Positions 1 through 8,301 of a DNA stretch of 47,664 bases are shown here, in pieces. The translations under genes were made by a program, and so were the position numbers. This DNA is from an uncultured Prevotella sp. (GTDB lineage Bacteria; Bacteroidota; Bacteroidia; Bacteroidales; Bacteroidaceae). Under the pieces are notes generated by a model. That model was not told the origin of the DNA. It was given only the letters and a program-made list of their open reading frames with translations, and ran no database searches. Location of the stretch: positions 1 through 47,664 of the forward strand of contig CALUKU010000026.1 in NCBI GenBank assembly GCA_944321295.1, given 5' to 3'. Within the stretch, counting starts at the first letter, position 1; each line of letters begins with the position of its first letter.

Positions 1-88
1 CATAGTGAAGACCGCCGGGCCGGAGCTGTCGAAAGAGATAGAGAAGCGCGGCTATGACTGGATAAAGGAGGAAGTGGACGGTCTGTGA
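1..88 (+). CDS. sufC: SufC, Fe-S assembly ATPase (C-terminal end only)
   Basis: An open frame runs in from the window edge (codons begin at base 2) and stops with TGA at 86-88, giving 28 residues that end in GYDWIKEEVDGL. This resembles the C-terminus of SufC, the ABC-type ATPase of the SufBCD scaffold, where VK.(G)GPEL..E.E..GYDWIK is a common ending. The next genes on the same strand are sufD and sufS, the order expected of a Bacteroidales suf operon (sufB-sufC-sufD-sufS). The Walker motifs lie outside the window, so the call rests on the tail and the context. Confidence 0.82.
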   Translation, partial: IVKTAGPELSKEIEKRGYDWIKEEVDGL

Positions 89-92
89 TATA

Positions 93-244
93 TGGAGTTA
101 AGGGGAGTTAAGACGTAGTTAGCTCCCTGCGGTCGCGGAGTTAACTGACATTACCTTTGACAGGTTTTATTTTTTGTCGGTAAGGCATTTGTCTGTTAAC
201 TCCGGCGCGAAGCGCCTAACTACCGTTAACTTCTGATAACTCCT
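93..244. repeat. GGAGTTAA-word long palindrome, copy 1 (sufC-sufD gap)
   Basis: The gap between sufC and sufD is filled by an imperfect inverted repeat. The left arm (about 93-150) reads as a string of words GGAGTTAA, GAGTTAAGAC, GTAGTTAG, then a GC-rich piece, then CGGAGTTAACTGACA. The right arm (about 190-243), read in reverse complement, gives GGAGTTATC, AAGTTAACG, GTAGTTAG, a GC-rich piece, then CGGAGTTAACAGACA. The innermost 15 bases match at 14 positions. The loop holds TACCTTTG at 152-159, a fit to the phylum's -7 promoter box. A copy with the same word order lies at 22456-22594. Confidence 0.75.
152..159 (+). promoter_or_regulatory. Possible -7 promoter box before sufD
   Basis: TACCTTTG matches the TAnnTTTG box and sits in the loop of the palindrome, 106 nt before the sufD start. 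I see no TTTG box at the right spacing upstream, so this may be chance or a weak internal promoter for sufDS. Confidence 0.3.
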
Positions 245-265
245 TGTTGTTAAACATTTTTGATT

Positions 266-1612
266 ATGCAAAGCGAAAAACAATATATCGACCTTTACTC
301 GCAGTGCCGCGACATGCTTATGAGCCACAGCGTGGAGCCGATGAACTCCGTGCGCGACGCCGCCTTTGACGACTTCAAGCGCATAGGCTTCCCGACGAAG
401 AAGGTCGAACGGTATAAATACACGGACATCCCGGCGCTGTTTGAGCCTGACTACGGGCTTAACCTCAACCGCCTGGAAATTCCAGTCGACCCCTATGAGG
501 CGTTCCGCTGTGACGTGCCAAACCTCAGTACGTCGCTTTATTTCGTCCTTAACGACGGCTTTTACGACAAGGCCCAGCCTAAAGGACACCTTCTGCCCGA
601 AGGTGTCGTGGTGGGTTCGCTGGCGAAATACGCCGCCGAACATCCTGACTTCGTGGCAAAGTATTACTCGAAGCTGGCCAAGACGGCCGACGACGGCATA
701 ACGGCCCTTAACACCATGCTCGCCCAAGACGGCCTGCTGGTGTACGTGCCGAAGGGTGTCGTCGTTGAGAAAGCCGTGCAGGTAATCAACATCCTGCGCT
801 CTGACGTCGACCTGATGGTTAACCGCCGCGTGCTGATAGTTGTAGAGGAGCAGGCCCAGATAAAGCTTCTCTTCTGCGACCATGCCGCCGACGACCGCCG
901 TTTCCTCGCCACTCAGGTGATTGAGGCATACGTCGGCGATGGCGCTTCGCTTGACCTTTACTGTCTGGAGGAAACCCATGTGAAGAACGTCCGCGTGAGC
1001 AACGTGTTCATCGAGCAGCAGCGCGACAGCCGCGTGAGCCACAACGTCATAACGCTGCACAACGGAGTGACGCGCAACCGCACCGACCTTACGTTTGCAG
1101 GCGAGGGCGCCGAGTGCGACCTTTACGGCTGCGTGATAGCCGACAAGCACCAACACGTCGACAACAACACGCTCATCGACCACCGCGTGCCCCGCTGCAC
1201 GAGCCGCGAACTGTACAAATACGTGCTCGACGGCAATGCCGTAGGCGCGTTCGCCGGGCGTGTGCTGGTGCGCCACGGAGCACAGAAGACCATTTCGCAG
1301 GAAACCAACCAGAACCTCTGCGCCACCAAGGAGGCGCGCATGTACACGCAGCCCATGCTCGAAATTTACGCCGACGACGTGAAGTGCGCCCACGGAAGCA
1401 CCGTTGGCCAGCTTAACGACGCGGCCCTGTTCTACATGCGCCAGCGCGGTATTCCGCTCAAGGAAGCCAAGCTCCTGCTTGAGTTCGCCTTCATCAACGA
1501 GGTCATCGACGGCATAAAGCTCTTGCCCTTGCGCGACCGCTTGCACTATCTCGTGGAGAAACGCTTCCGCGGAGAGCTCGCCAAATGCGAGGGATGCAAG
1601 CTGTGCAGGTGA
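266..1612 (+). CDS. sufD: SufD, Fe-S cluster assembly scaffold subunit
   Basis: A 448-residue SufD, partner of SufB and SufC in the cytosolic complex that builds Fe-S clusters and delivers them to apoproteins. The SufBD beta-helix core fills roughly the C-terminal 250 residues. The signature stretch DDVKCAHGSTVGQL holds the Cys-Ala-His group that is conserved in SufD, and RQRGIPLKEAKLLLEFAF follows as in the family. The protein ends in a C-x2-C-x2-C tail (CEGCKLC), which I have noticed in relatives but cannot assign a role. An in-frame TTG lies two codons upstream; I prefer the ATG at 266. sufS follows after a gap that holds only a hairpin, so the genes are probably co-transcribed. Confidence 0.95.
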   Translation: MQSEKQYIDLYSQCRDMLMSHSVEPMNSVRDAAFDDFKRIGFPTKKVERYKYTDIPALFEPDYGLNLNRLEIPVDPYEAFRCDVPNLSTSLYFVLNDGFYDKAQPKGHLLPEGVVVGSLAKYAAEHPDFVAKYYSKLAKTADDGITALNTMLAQDGLLVYVPKGVVVEKAVQVINILRSDVDLMVNRRVLIVVEEQAQIKLLFCDHAADDRRFLATQVIEAYVGDGASLDLYCLEETHVKNVRVSNVFIEQQRDSRVSHNVITLHNGVTRNRTDLTFAGEGAECDLYGCVIADKHQHVDNNTLIDHRVPRCTSRELYKYVLDGNAVGAFAGRVLVRHGAQKTISQETNQNLCATKEARMYTQPMLEIYADDVKCAHGSTVGQLNDAALFYMRQRGIPLKEAKLLLEFAFINEVIDGIKLLPLRDRLHYLVEKRFRGELAKCEGCKLCR

Positions 1613-1623
1613 TTTTTGTTTTG

Positions 1624-1726
1624 GGAGTTAAGGAGTTATGTAGTTAAGGAGTTAAGACATAACCCCTTAACTCCTAAAAATAAAAGCATTTGTCTTAACT
1701 CCTTAACTACATAACTCCTTAACTCC
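1624..1726. repeat. Perfect 36-bp inverted repeat made of GGAGTTAA words (sufD-sufS gap)
   Basis: The left arm 1624-1659 and the right arm 1691-1726 are exact reverse complements over 36 bases, with a 31-nt loop. Each arm is built from GGAGTTAA, GGAGTTAT, GTAGTTAA and GGAGTTAAGACA. The loop contains another CCTTAACTCC, which could pair with the left arm in an alternative fold. The repeat fills nearly the whole gap between sufD and sufS, and its right arm ends 10 nt before the sufS ATG. It could act as a partial terminator or RNA stability element inside the operon. It shares its words with the palindromes at 93-244 and 22456-22594. Confidence 0.92.
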
Positions 1727-1736
1727 TTAAAGTAAA

Positions 1737-2951
1737 ATGTTCGACATCAACACTATCCGCAACGACTTTCCTATTCTCGGCCGCAAGGTTTACGACCGGC
1801 CGTTGGTATATCTTGACAACGCGGCTACTACGCAGAAGCCGCGCTGCGTGGTTGAGGCCATCACAGACGAGTATTACAACGTGAACGCGAACGTGCACCG
1901 CGGCGTGCACTATCTGTCGCAACAGGCCACCGACCTGCATGAGGAAGCGCGAGAGAAAGTCCGCCGGTTCATCAACGCGCGGTCAACGAGTGAAATCATA
2001 TTCACGCGCGGAACCACCGAGAGCCTTAACCTCGTGGCGTCGTCTTTCTGTGATGAGTTCATGCAAGAGGGCGACGAAGTGATAGTAAGCGTCATGGAGC
2101 ACCACTCCAACATTGTGCCGTGGCAGCTGCAGGCGGCCAAGAAGGGCATATCCATGCGCGTCATACCGATGACCGACGAGGGCGAATTGAGGCTCGACGA
2201 ATACGAGCGCCTGTTCACAGATAGGACAAAGCTCGTGAGCGTGACGCACGTCAGCAACGTGCTCGGCACGGTAAATCCTGTGGATGAAATCATACGCATC
2301 GCCCACTCACACGGCGTGCCCGTGATGGTTGACGGCGCGCAGAGCGCGCCCCACTTCGCCGTAGACGTGCAGGCTATGGACTGCGACTTCTTCGCCTTCA
2401 GCGGCCACAAGATGTACGGGCCTACGGGCGTAGGCGTGCTTTACGGCAAGGAAGACTGGCTCGACCGCCTGCCGCCTTACCAGGGCGGGGGAGAGATGAT
2501 AGAGAGCGTGAGCTTCGAACGGACGGTGTTCGAGCGCCTTCCGTTCAAGTTCGAGGCCGGAACGCCCGACTATGTAGCCACCAACGGCCTGGCAAAGGCC
2601 ATCGACTACATCACGGCTCTCGGCATGGACAACATCCGCCGGCACGAGCATGAGCTGACGGAGTACGCCATGCGGAGGCTCGCCGAGGTCGACGGGATAC
2701 GCATCTTCGGAACGTCGGCGCGTAAGGACGCCGTAGTGTCGTTCCTCGTCGGCGACATCCACCACCTCGACATGGGCACACTGCTCGACCGCCTCGGCAT
2801 AGCCGTGCGCACGGGCCACCACTGCGCCCAGCCCCTCATGCAGCGCCTCGGCATACAGGGCACGGTGCGCGCCTCGTTCGCGCTATACAACACGAAGGAG
2901 GAAATCGACGCGCTTGTCGACGGAATCAAGCGTGTCAGCAAGATGTTTTGA
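1737..2951 (+). CDS. sufS: SufS, PLP-dependent cysteine desulfurase
   Basis: A 404-residue class II cysteine desulfurase that removes sulfur from cysteine as a persulfide and feeds it to the SufBCD scaffold. Visible signatures are the N-terminal YLDNAATTQKP, the PLP-binding lysine in FAFSGHKMYGPTG (Lys225) and the catalytic cysteine in RTGHHCAQP (Cys363). The RTGHHC form is typical of SufS rather than of IscS or NifS. Length is normal for the family. The ATG at 1737 starts the aligned N-terminus. No separate sulfur-transfer partner (SufE or SufU) follows; the next gene is on the other strand. Confidence 0.96.
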   Translation: MFDINTIRNDFPILGRKVYDRPLVYLDNAATTQKPRCVVEAITDEYYNVNANVHRGVHYLSQQATDLHEEAREKVRRFINARSTSEIIFTRGTTESLNLVASSFCDEFMQEGDEVIVSVMEHHSNIVPWQLQAAKKGISMRVIPMTDEGELRLDEYERLFTDRTKLVSVTHVSNVLGTVNPVDEIIRIAHSHGVPVMVDGAQSAPHFAVDVQAMDCDFFAFSGHKMYGPTGVGVLYGKEDWLDRLPPYQGGGEMIESVSFERTVFERLPFKFEAGTPDYVATNGLAKAIDYITALGMDNIRRHEHELTEYAMRRLAEVDGIRIFGTSARKDAVVSFLVGDIHHLDMGTLLDRLGIAVRTGHHCAQPLMQRLGIQGTVRASFALYNTKEEIDALVDGIKRVSKMF

Positions 2952-2961
2952 TATAATCAAG

Positions 2962-3036
2962 AAAATTAAGAGCTAAGAAAACGTGCTTTGTTCACAATAC
3001 AACCAAGCAAAGTACGTCTTCTTAGCTCTTAATTTT
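2962..3036. terminator. Long hairpin between convergent sufS and small gene
   Basis: AAAATTAAGAGCTAAGAA (2962-2979) is exactly complementary to 3019-3036. The stem continues imperfectly inward (ACGTGCTTTG against CAAAGTACGT). It lies between two convergent genes and ends in A/T runs on both sides, so it probably terminates both. The stop codon of the small minus-strand gene overlaps its edge. The arms are made of AATTAAG/GCTAAG words, like the hairpin at 13427-13520. Confidence 0.75.
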
Positions 3037-3319
3037 AATTCTTACCTTTCAATTTCCTCGCCGCCGTCACGAACCACACGCACGCCAAAACCCTGAGTGC
3101 CAAGGGGTAATCGGCCGGCAGCGTGACGGCGAAGAAGGCCAGCTGGGCTTCGGTTATGGCGCGGGCCCGGGCTGGGTCAACCTCGGTGCCGAGCACCGCC
3201 GAATAGTATCTGCGCAGCCGTTGCTGCGGAACGCCGAGCAGGCCGGCGGCCTTTTTCACGATGTCTGAACATTTTCTCATTATGCTCGCGTTTGCTGTCA
3301 GTGTCATTTGCTTTTCCAT
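3035..3319 (-). CDS. Small hypothetical protein (94 aa)
   Basis: I do not recognise this protein. It starts with ATG at 3319 (a second in-frame ATG is four codons in) and is 94 residues long. The N-terminal half has a helix-turn-helix-like look (MRKCSDIVKKAAGLLGVPQQRLRRYYSAVLG is rich in helix formers and basic residues, given here only as its character at residues 14-44). The C-terminal third (ADYPLALRVLACVWF) is hydrophobic and may pack as a helix. It is a lone gene between convergent sufS and divergent rnhB. Codon use follows its neighbours (GC-rich third positions), which supports a real gene. It could be a small DNA-binding protein, but nothing here proves it. Confidence 0.6.
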   Translation of the reverse strand: MEKQMTLTANASIMRKCSDIVKKAAGLLGVPQQRLRRYYSAVLGTEVDPARARAITEAQLAFFAVTLPADYPLALRVLACVWFVTAARKLKGKN

Positions 3320-3554
3320 ATCTGTATGTTTTTATCGTTTCGTTTCTGGTTGCAAAATAAATGCGCGTTTGTGCACAATATGTTCACTCATACTGCGTTT
3401 TTAGTTAAAGAAAGATAAAATGGGAGGGAAGTAGCAAAGAGAAAAGGAGTAGGGAGGGAAAAAGTAACGTAAAATCATGTACTCACGGCCCATCCGTCCC
3501 ATTTGTCTTATCAGCCTGATTAGGCCTATAATCAAATAAAAAAACAAGAAAGAA

Positions 3555-4139
3555 ATGCTTAAGAGCCACATGAACACAGGCCTCGTAGAGGCCGGATGCG
3601 ACGAGGCGGGGCGGGGCTGCCTTGCCGGCAGCGTGTATGCCGCGGCGGTAATCCTGCCCGAAGACTATGTTAACGACGCCCTCAACGACTCGAAGCAGCT
3701 CTCGGCCAGTCGCCGTTACGAGCTGCGCCGCGAAATTGAGCGCGACGCCCTGGCGTGGGCCGTGGGCGTGGTGACGCCCGAGGAAATCGACCAAATCAAC
3801 ATCCTCAACGCCAGCATACTGGCCATGCACCGCGCCCTCGACCAGCTGACGCTCCGCCCCGAGGCCATCATCGTTGACGGCAACCGCTTCAAGCCCTACC
3901 GCTTCATACCATATACGACCGTCGTCAAGGGCGACGGCAAGTATCTGTCGATAGCGGCGGCGAGTATTCTCGCCAAGACCTACCGCGACGACTACATGGA
4001 CCGCCTGGCCCAAGAGTACCCCCAATACGGCTGGACCGAGAACAAGGGTTACCCCACCAAGGCCCACCGCGAGGCCATCGCTGAGTATGGAATAACGCCG
4101 TATCACCGCAAAAGCTTCAAATTGACAGCAGACAAGTGA
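3555..4139 (+). CDS. rnhB: Ribonuclease HII
   Basis: A 194-residue RNase HII, which cuts the RNA strand of RNA-DNA hybrids and removes single ribonucleotides from DNA. The metal-binding acidic pair is in CDEAGRG (Asp16-Glu17). A further conserved Asp lies in IIVDGNRF and the last in AKTYRDDYM. The Gly-Arg-Gly motif and the closing NKGYPTKAHREAI are also typical. The ATG at 3555 gives 15 residues before the first catalytic Asp; an ATG five codons later is possible. The last codons (LTADK and the stop) are encoded inside the CAGACAAG palindrome that fills the downstream gap, so the repeat seems to have reached into the gene end. Confidence 0.96.
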   Translation: MLKSHMNTGLVEAGCDEAGRGCLAGSVYAAAVILPEDYVNDALNDSKQLSASRRYELRREIERDALAWAVGVVTPEEIDQINILNASILAMHRALDQLTLRPEAIIVDGNRFKPYRFIPYTTVVKGDGKYLSIAAASILAKTYRDDYMDRLAQEYPQYGWTENKGYPTKAHREAIAEYGITPYHRKSFKLTADK

Positions 4140-4280
4140 CAAGCAGACAAGTGATAAGTAGATTTGCCTTGCTAAAGAATAAGTGCTCATTGGGGCTTGC
4201 TCCTTATTCTGCCCATCATTCATATATCGGCCTGTTGGGCAAATCTCCTTGTCTGCTTGTCTGCTGTGAGCTTGTCTGCT
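4128..4280. repeat. CAGACAAG-word palindrome between rnhB and the WYL gene
   Basis: A roughly 150-nt imperfect palindrome. AGCAGACAAG (4128-4137) pairs with 4271-4280, ACAAGCAGACAAG (4139-4151) pairs exactly with 4248-4260, AGATTTGCC (4160-4168) pairs with 4238-4246, and an inner GAATAAG/CTTATTC pair closes the centre. It has the same plan as the GGAGTTAA palindromes (short words repeated with small changes, mirrored around a centre) but different words. Its left edge forms the end of rnhB. Confidence 0.75.
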
Positions 4281-4295
4281 AAAAATAAACATACA

Positions 4296-5201
4296 ATGCG
4301 CCACGACAAACTTGAGCGCGAGCTGAACCTGCTCCTGCTGCTCACCGAGAACCACAGCTACACCGTCGACGAGCTTTGCGGCAAGGTAGGCATATCGCGC
4401 CGCAACCTGTATTATTACCTTGAGTTCTTCCGCGACTGCGGCTTCAACGTCTACAAGCGCGCAGGCAGCTATTGCATCGACCGCTCGTCGCCCTTCTTCG
4501 ACCATCTTGTCAGCCGCATATCGTTCACCGAGGAGGAGGCCGTGCTCATGCGCCGGCTGCTCGACAAGACCGACCGAGGTAACGTGCTGGCGGCCAACCT
4601 TAAGAAGAAGCTCGACCACTTTTACGACTTCGGCATACTTGACGACTACGAGCTGCGCGAGCAGTCGATACGCTGCATACGCGCCCTTTACGACGCCATC
4701 AAGCTGCGGCGCCAGGTGGTGCTCGTCGGTTACGCCTCGCCCCACAGCCGCACCGTGCGCGACCGCTTCGTTGAGCCGTTCCGCCTGATGGGCAACAACA
4801 ACGAGGTGCGCTGCTACGAGCCGTCGTCGGGCATGAACAAGACTTTCAAGGTGAGCCGCATGCAGGGCGTAGAGGTGCTCGACTCAGAGTGGGCTTACGC
4901 CGACCGCCACCGCCGCATGTTCACCGACGTGTTCATGTTCAGCGGCGAAGAGCTGCTGCCCGTCGAGCTGGTGCTGGGCGAGCTGTCTTACAACATAATG
5001 AAAGAGGAGTATCCGCAGGCCAAGCCCTTCATCACCGACGGCGCCGACGGCCGCCACCTGCTGCGCCTCGACGTGTGCAGCTATTCGGGCATAGGCCGCT
5101 TCGTGCTCGGCCTTTACGACGACATCAGCGTGCTCGGCGGCGACGGCTTCAAGGCTTATCTCGACGCCAAGCTGAAGGCTTTCGCCAACCGTGCGCGCTG
5201 A
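4296..5201 (+). CDS. WYL-domain transcriptional regulator
   Basis: A 301-residue regulator. Residues 1-60 form a helix-turn-helix (ELNLLLLLTENHSYTVDEL, then GISRRNLYYYLEFFRDCGF), and a WYL ligand-binding domain follows at about residues 125-200 (VVLVGYASPHS, then VEPFRLMGNNNEVRCYEP) with a WCX-like C-terminal part. In known WYL proteins this domain binds nucleotides or oligonucleotides and tunes DNA binding; the ligand here is unknown. A start 33 codons upstream is open but lies inside the repeat and encodes an unlikely N-terminus, so I use ATG 4296. It does not sit beside a defence locus; its neighbours are rnhB and a small gene. Confidence 0.9.
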   Translation: MRHDKLERELNLLLLLTENHSYTVDELCGKVGISRRNLYYYLEFFRDCGFNVYKRAGSYCIDRSSPFFDHLVSRISFTEEEAVLMRRLLDKTDRGNVLAANLKKKLDHFYDFGILDDYELREQSIRCIRALYDAIKLRRQVVLVGYASPHSRTVRDRFVEPFRLMGNNNEVRCYEPSSGMNKTFKVSRMQGVEVLDSEWAYADRHRRMFTDVFMFSGEELLPVELVLGELSYNIMKEEYPQAKPFITDGADGRHLLRLDVCSYSGIGRFVLGLYDDISVLGGDGFKAYLDAKLKAFANRAR

Positions 5202-5274
5202 AGCGGCGTCCCGCGCGCATGCCGCCTGATGATGTCTTGCCGCAGGTTTTTCCCTATGGCCTGCGCTCTTTGAT

Positions 5275-5389
5275 TGCAATATGCCGCCTTTCGTCTTGCC
5301 AAAGGCCGCATATCGCACGCTGAAAGGCCGCGTTTTGCATCGCAAAACGCGGCCTTTTACATGGCGTCGTGTAAGCTGTTGATTGCCAG
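5275..5389. repeat. REP-like hairpin pair plus motif, copy R1
   Basis: Two hairpins in a row. The first (about 5275-5316) is imperfect and built on GCCGCCTTTCG / CCAAAGGCCGC. The second is AAAGGCCGCGTTTTGC (5323-5338), a 3-nt loop, and its exact complement at 5342-5357. They are followed at 5370-5389 by a match to the motif found beside most copies (GTAAGCTGTTGATTGCCAG here). The pair lies downstream of the WYL gene and the convergent 82-aa gene and may end transcription from both sides. Confidence 0.8.
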
Positions 5390-5405
5390 GGCGTTAAGTG
5401 CGCTA

Positions 5406-5654
5406 TTAATAATCCTCCTCATCGTTGAAGTCGTCATAGTCGTAATCATGACCGAAATCATTGTCGTGCATGTGGCCGCAGCTTTCCTCGAATCCGCATG
5501 ACGGCTGTCCTCCGTGGCCGTAAAATGCCTCGGTGTCGAAGTCGATCTCCTCCGGCACCACCTTGTTCGAGTTAATCCTCTGATGTAGGGAGTATATGCT
5601 CTGCCTCAATCTTTCGTCGAGCTTTACTTTCGTGTATGACTTTTTCCTTCTCAT
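5406..5654 (-). CDS. Small acidic hypothetical protein (82 aa)
   Basis: I do not recognise a family. The protein has a basic N-terminus (MRRKKSYTKVKLDERLRQ), a middle part with EEIDFDTEAFYGHGG, and a tail rich in Asp, His, Gly and Tyr that ends GHDYDYDDFNDEEDY. It has two cysteines (SCGFEESCGH) that, with the histidines, could bind metal, but this is only a guess. A TATTTTTG box (reverse strand, 5697-5704) lies about 43 nt before the ATG, which supports a real transcribed gene. It is divergent from pnp and convergent with the WYL regulator. Confidence 0.65.
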   Translation of the reverse strand: MRRKKSYTKVKLDERLRQSIYSLHQRINSNKVVPEEIDFDTEAFYGHGGQPSCGFEESCGHMHDNDFGHDYDYDDFNDEEDY

Positions 5655-5696
5655 TTTACAATCGTTTTCAGGTTAGACATAGTGTGCTTGTTGGCG

Positions 5697-5704
5697 CAAA
5701 AATA
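5697..5704 (-). promoter_or_regulatory. -7 box for the 82-aa gene
   Basis: CAAAAATA on the plus strand reads TATTTTTG on the minus strand, a fit to TAnnTTTG, 43 nt before the ATG at 5654. No clear TTTG box is seen at the standard distance. Confidence 0.5.
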
Positions 5705-5822
5705 AGGAACGTCGGCGACAAACCATGTCGCCGGGAAAATAAAATCATGAGGCATAACGGAAAACGTGCGGCTTAACAGCTAAAAAAAGACAAATTAACG
5801 TAGATTTAAAGCCAAACACTCT

Positions 5823-5850
5823 TTTGTTATATTAAAAATAGTTACCTTTG
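5823..5850 (+). promoter_or_regulatory. pnp promoter
   Basis: TACCTTTG at 5843-5850 is a good -7 box, with TTTG at 5823-5826. The spacing is 16 nt, shorter than the usual 19-21, so the upstream box may not be the one used. The pnp ATG follows 45 nt after the -7 box, leaving a short T-rich leader. Confidence 0.6.
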
Positions 5851-5895
5851 TTGCGATTTTTTTTGATGTAAAAAGAGATATTTTTTATTTTTTAG

Positions 5896-8226
5896 ATGAA
5901 CGTAATTACGAAAACAGTTTCACTGCCTGATGGAAGGACCATCAGCATTGAAACCGGGAAAGTGGCAAAACAGGCTGACGGCTCTTGCGTGCTCCGCATG
6001 GGCAACACCGTATTGCTCGCCACCGTTTGTGCCGCAAAAGATGCAGTTCCCGGAACGGATTTCATGCCTTTGCAGGTTGAGTACAGAGAACAGTATGCCG
6101 CCGCCGGGCGCTTCCCGGGCGGCTTCACGAAGCGCGAAGGCAAGGCAAGCGACAACGAAATCCTCACTTGCCGCTTGGTTGACCGCGCCTTGCGCCCCCT
6201 TTTCCCGGCAGATTTCCATGCCGAAGTGTTTGTTAACATCATCCTCTTCTCAGCCGACGGCGTCGACCAGCCCGACGCTCTCGCAGGCTTCGCAGCCTCG
6301 TGCGCACTGGCATGTTCAGACATCCCGTTCGAGTGCCCCATATCAGAGGTGCGCGTAGCCCGCGTAAACGGCGAGTACGTCGTTGACCCGACTTTCGAGC
6401 AGATGAAGAGCGCCGACATGGACATCATGGTTGGCGCCTCGAAAGACAACATCATGATGGTGGAAGGAGAGATGAAGGAAGTGTCGGAGCAAGACCTGCT
6501 CCAGGCCCTCAAGGTAGCCCAGGAGGCCATCCGCCCGATGTGCCTGCTGCAGGAAGAGCTTTCAAAGGAACTCGGCACCGACGTGAAGCGCGAGTACTGC
6601 CACGAGGTTAACGACGAGGAACTGCGCGAGCAGCTCCGCCGCGAAACCTACGACAAGTGCTACGCCATAGCACAGGCCGGCGACCACGACAAGAAGGCGC
6701 GCGAGGAGGCTTTCGACAAGATAAAGACCGACTTTGAAGAGGCTTACGCCGCAGCGCACGCCGACTTGACTGAGGACGAGCTTGAAGAGAAGTACGCCCT
6801 GGTTGACCGCTACTACCACGACGTGGAGCGCGACGCCATGCGCCGCTGCATCCTCGACGAAGGCAAGCGCCTCGACGGCCGCAAGACCGACGAGATACGA
6901 CCCATCTGGTGCGAGGTGTCACCCCTGCCCATGCCCCACGGAAGCTCAATATTCACCCGCGGCGAAACGCAGAGCCTCACCACCTGTACGCTCGGAACGA
7001 AGCTTGACGAGAAGCTCGTCGACGACGTTCTCGACCGCTCTTACCAGCGCTTCCTGCTCCACTACAACTTCCCGCCCTTCTGTACGGGCGAGGCCAAGGC
7101 GCAGCGCGGCGTAGGCCGCCGCGAGATCGGCCACGGACACCTGGCTTGGCGCGCGCTGAAAGGACAGATACCCGAGGAGTTCCCCTACACGGTGCGCCTC
7201 GTTTCACAGATATTGGAGAGCAACGGCTCGTCGTCGATGGCGACAGTCTGCGCCGGCACGCTCGCCCTCATGGACGCCGGTGTGCCCATGAAGAAGCCCG
7301 TCAGCGGTATCGCAATGGGTCTGATCAAGAACCCCGGCGAAGACAAGTACGCCGTGCTTAGCGACATCCTCGGCGACGAGGACCACCTCGGCGACATGGA
7401 CTTCAAGACCACCGGAACGAAAGACGGACTCACGGCCACGCAGATGGACATCAAGTGCGACGGCCTCAGCTTCGAAATTCTTGAAAAAGCCCTCATGCAG
7501 GCGAAGGCCGGCCGCGAGTATATCCTCGGCAAGCTGACCGACACCATCAGCGAGCCGCGCGCCGAACTCAAGCCGCAGGTACCGCGCATCGAGGCCTTCG
7601 AGATACCGAAGGAGTTCATCGGAGCCGTAATCGGCCCGGGCGGAAAGATCATCCAGCAGATGCAGGACGAGTCGGGAGCCACCATCACCATCGACGAGAT
7701 TGACGGCGTGGGCAAGGTTCAGGTCAGCGCGCCCAACAAGGAGAGCATACAGAAGGCCATCGCCAAGATTAAGGCCATCGTCGCAATACCCGAAGTGGGC
7801 GAGGTTTACGAAGGAACCATCCGCTCAATCATGCCTTACGGCTGCTTCGTAGAGATACTTCCGGGCAAGGACGGACTGCTCCACATCTCTGAAATCGACT
7901 GGAAACGCCTTGAAACCGTTGAGGAGGCAGGCCTTAAAGAGGGCGACAAGATTACCGTCAAGCTGATGGAAATCGACCCGAAGACCGGCAAGTACAAGCT
8001 CTCTCACCGAGTGCTCATCCCGAAACCCGAGGGTTACGTTGAGCGTGAGCGCCGCCCGAGACCCGAGCGCCGTCCGCGTCCTGAGCGCGGAGAGCGTGGC
8101 GAACGCCAGGCCGGCCGTGAACAGCGCCGCTTCGAGCACCGTCCGGCTCGCGAGGACTACCATGACCCGCTGACGCCGAGGGAGCCGCGCGACTTCAACG
8201 ACAGCCTCGATCGTGATAACTTCTAA
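5896..8226 (+). CDS. pnp: Polynucleotide phosphorylase
   Basis: A 776-residue PNPase, a trimeric 3'-5' exoribonuclease that degrades RNA by phosphorolysis and can add tails in reverse. The domain order is complete: RNase PH 1 (about 5-215), a helical linker with an acidic part (about 235-315), RNase PH 2 (about 330-545) with [14 protein letters not shown] and the catalytic aspartates in [14 protein letters not shown], a KH domain with the GxxG loop (VIGPGGKI, about 577), and an S1 domain (about 635-705). The last 65 residues form an Arg/Glu/Pro-rich tail ([19 protein letters not shown]) that may bind RNA or partner proteins. It is a single-gene unit with its own promoter and a strong terminator. 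Confidence 0.97.
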   Translation: MNVITKTVSLPDGRTISIETGKVAKQADGSCVLRMGNTVLLATVCAAKDAVPGTDFMPLQVEYREQYAAAGRFPGGFTKREGKASDNEILTCRLVDRALRPLFPADFHAEVFVNIILFSADGVDQPDALAGFAASCALACSDIPFECPISEVRVARVNGEYVVDPTFEQMKSADMDIMVGASKDNIMMVEGEMKEVSEQDLLQALKVAQEAIRPMCLLQEELSKELGTDVKREYCHEVNDEELREQLRRETYDKCYAIAQAGDHDKKAREEAFDKIKTDFEEAYAAAHADLTEDELEEKYALVDRYYHDVERDAMRRCILDEGKRLDGRKTDEIRPIWCEVSPLPMPHGSSIFTRGETQSLTTCTLGTKLDEKLVDDVLDRSYQRFLLHYNFPPFCTGEAKAQRGVGRREIGHGHLAWRALKGQIPEEFPYTVRLVSQILESNGSSSMATVCAGTLALMDAGVPMKKPVSGIAMGLIKNPGEDKYAVLSDILGDEDHLGDMDFKTTGTKDGLTATQMDIKCDGLSFEILEKALMQAKAGREYILGKLTDTISEPRAELKPQVPRIEAFEIPKEFIGAVIGPGGKIIQQMQDESGATITIDEIDGVGKVQVSAPNKESIQKAIAKIKAIVAIPEVGEVYEGTIRSIMPYGCFVEILPGKDGLLHISEIDWKRLETVEEAGLKEGDKITVKLMEIDPKTGKYKLSHRVLIPKPEGYVERERRPRPERRPRPERGERGERQAGREQRRFEHRPAREDYHDPLTPREPRDFNDSLDRDNF

Positions 8227-8241
8227 TATCCAATCATAATA

Positions 8242-8276
8242 AAAAACGGGCAGCGCCATGCGGCGTTGCCCGTTTT
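8242..8276. terminator. Bidirectional intrinsic terminator between pnp and tcdA
   Basis: AAAAACGGGCA and TGCCCGTTTTT form the outer stem, with an inner GCGCC/GGCG stem and a short loop. A and T runs flank the GC core on both sides, so it can stop transcription from pnp (plus) and from the tcdA operon (minus). Confidence 0.9.
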
Positions 8277-8301
8277 TCTTTTTGCCCGTCGGCGGCGATT
8301 A

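Noticed and set aside
167-1546. 459-codon minus-strand frame opposite sufD
   Set aside because: Shadow of a GC-rich coding gene; the product is Val/His/Ala-rich without family features, and sufD on the plus strand is certain.
4296-5201. WYL protein as a defence-system regulator
   Set aside because: WYL regulators often mark defence islands, but the neighbours here (rnhB, a small gene, pnp) include no defence gene.
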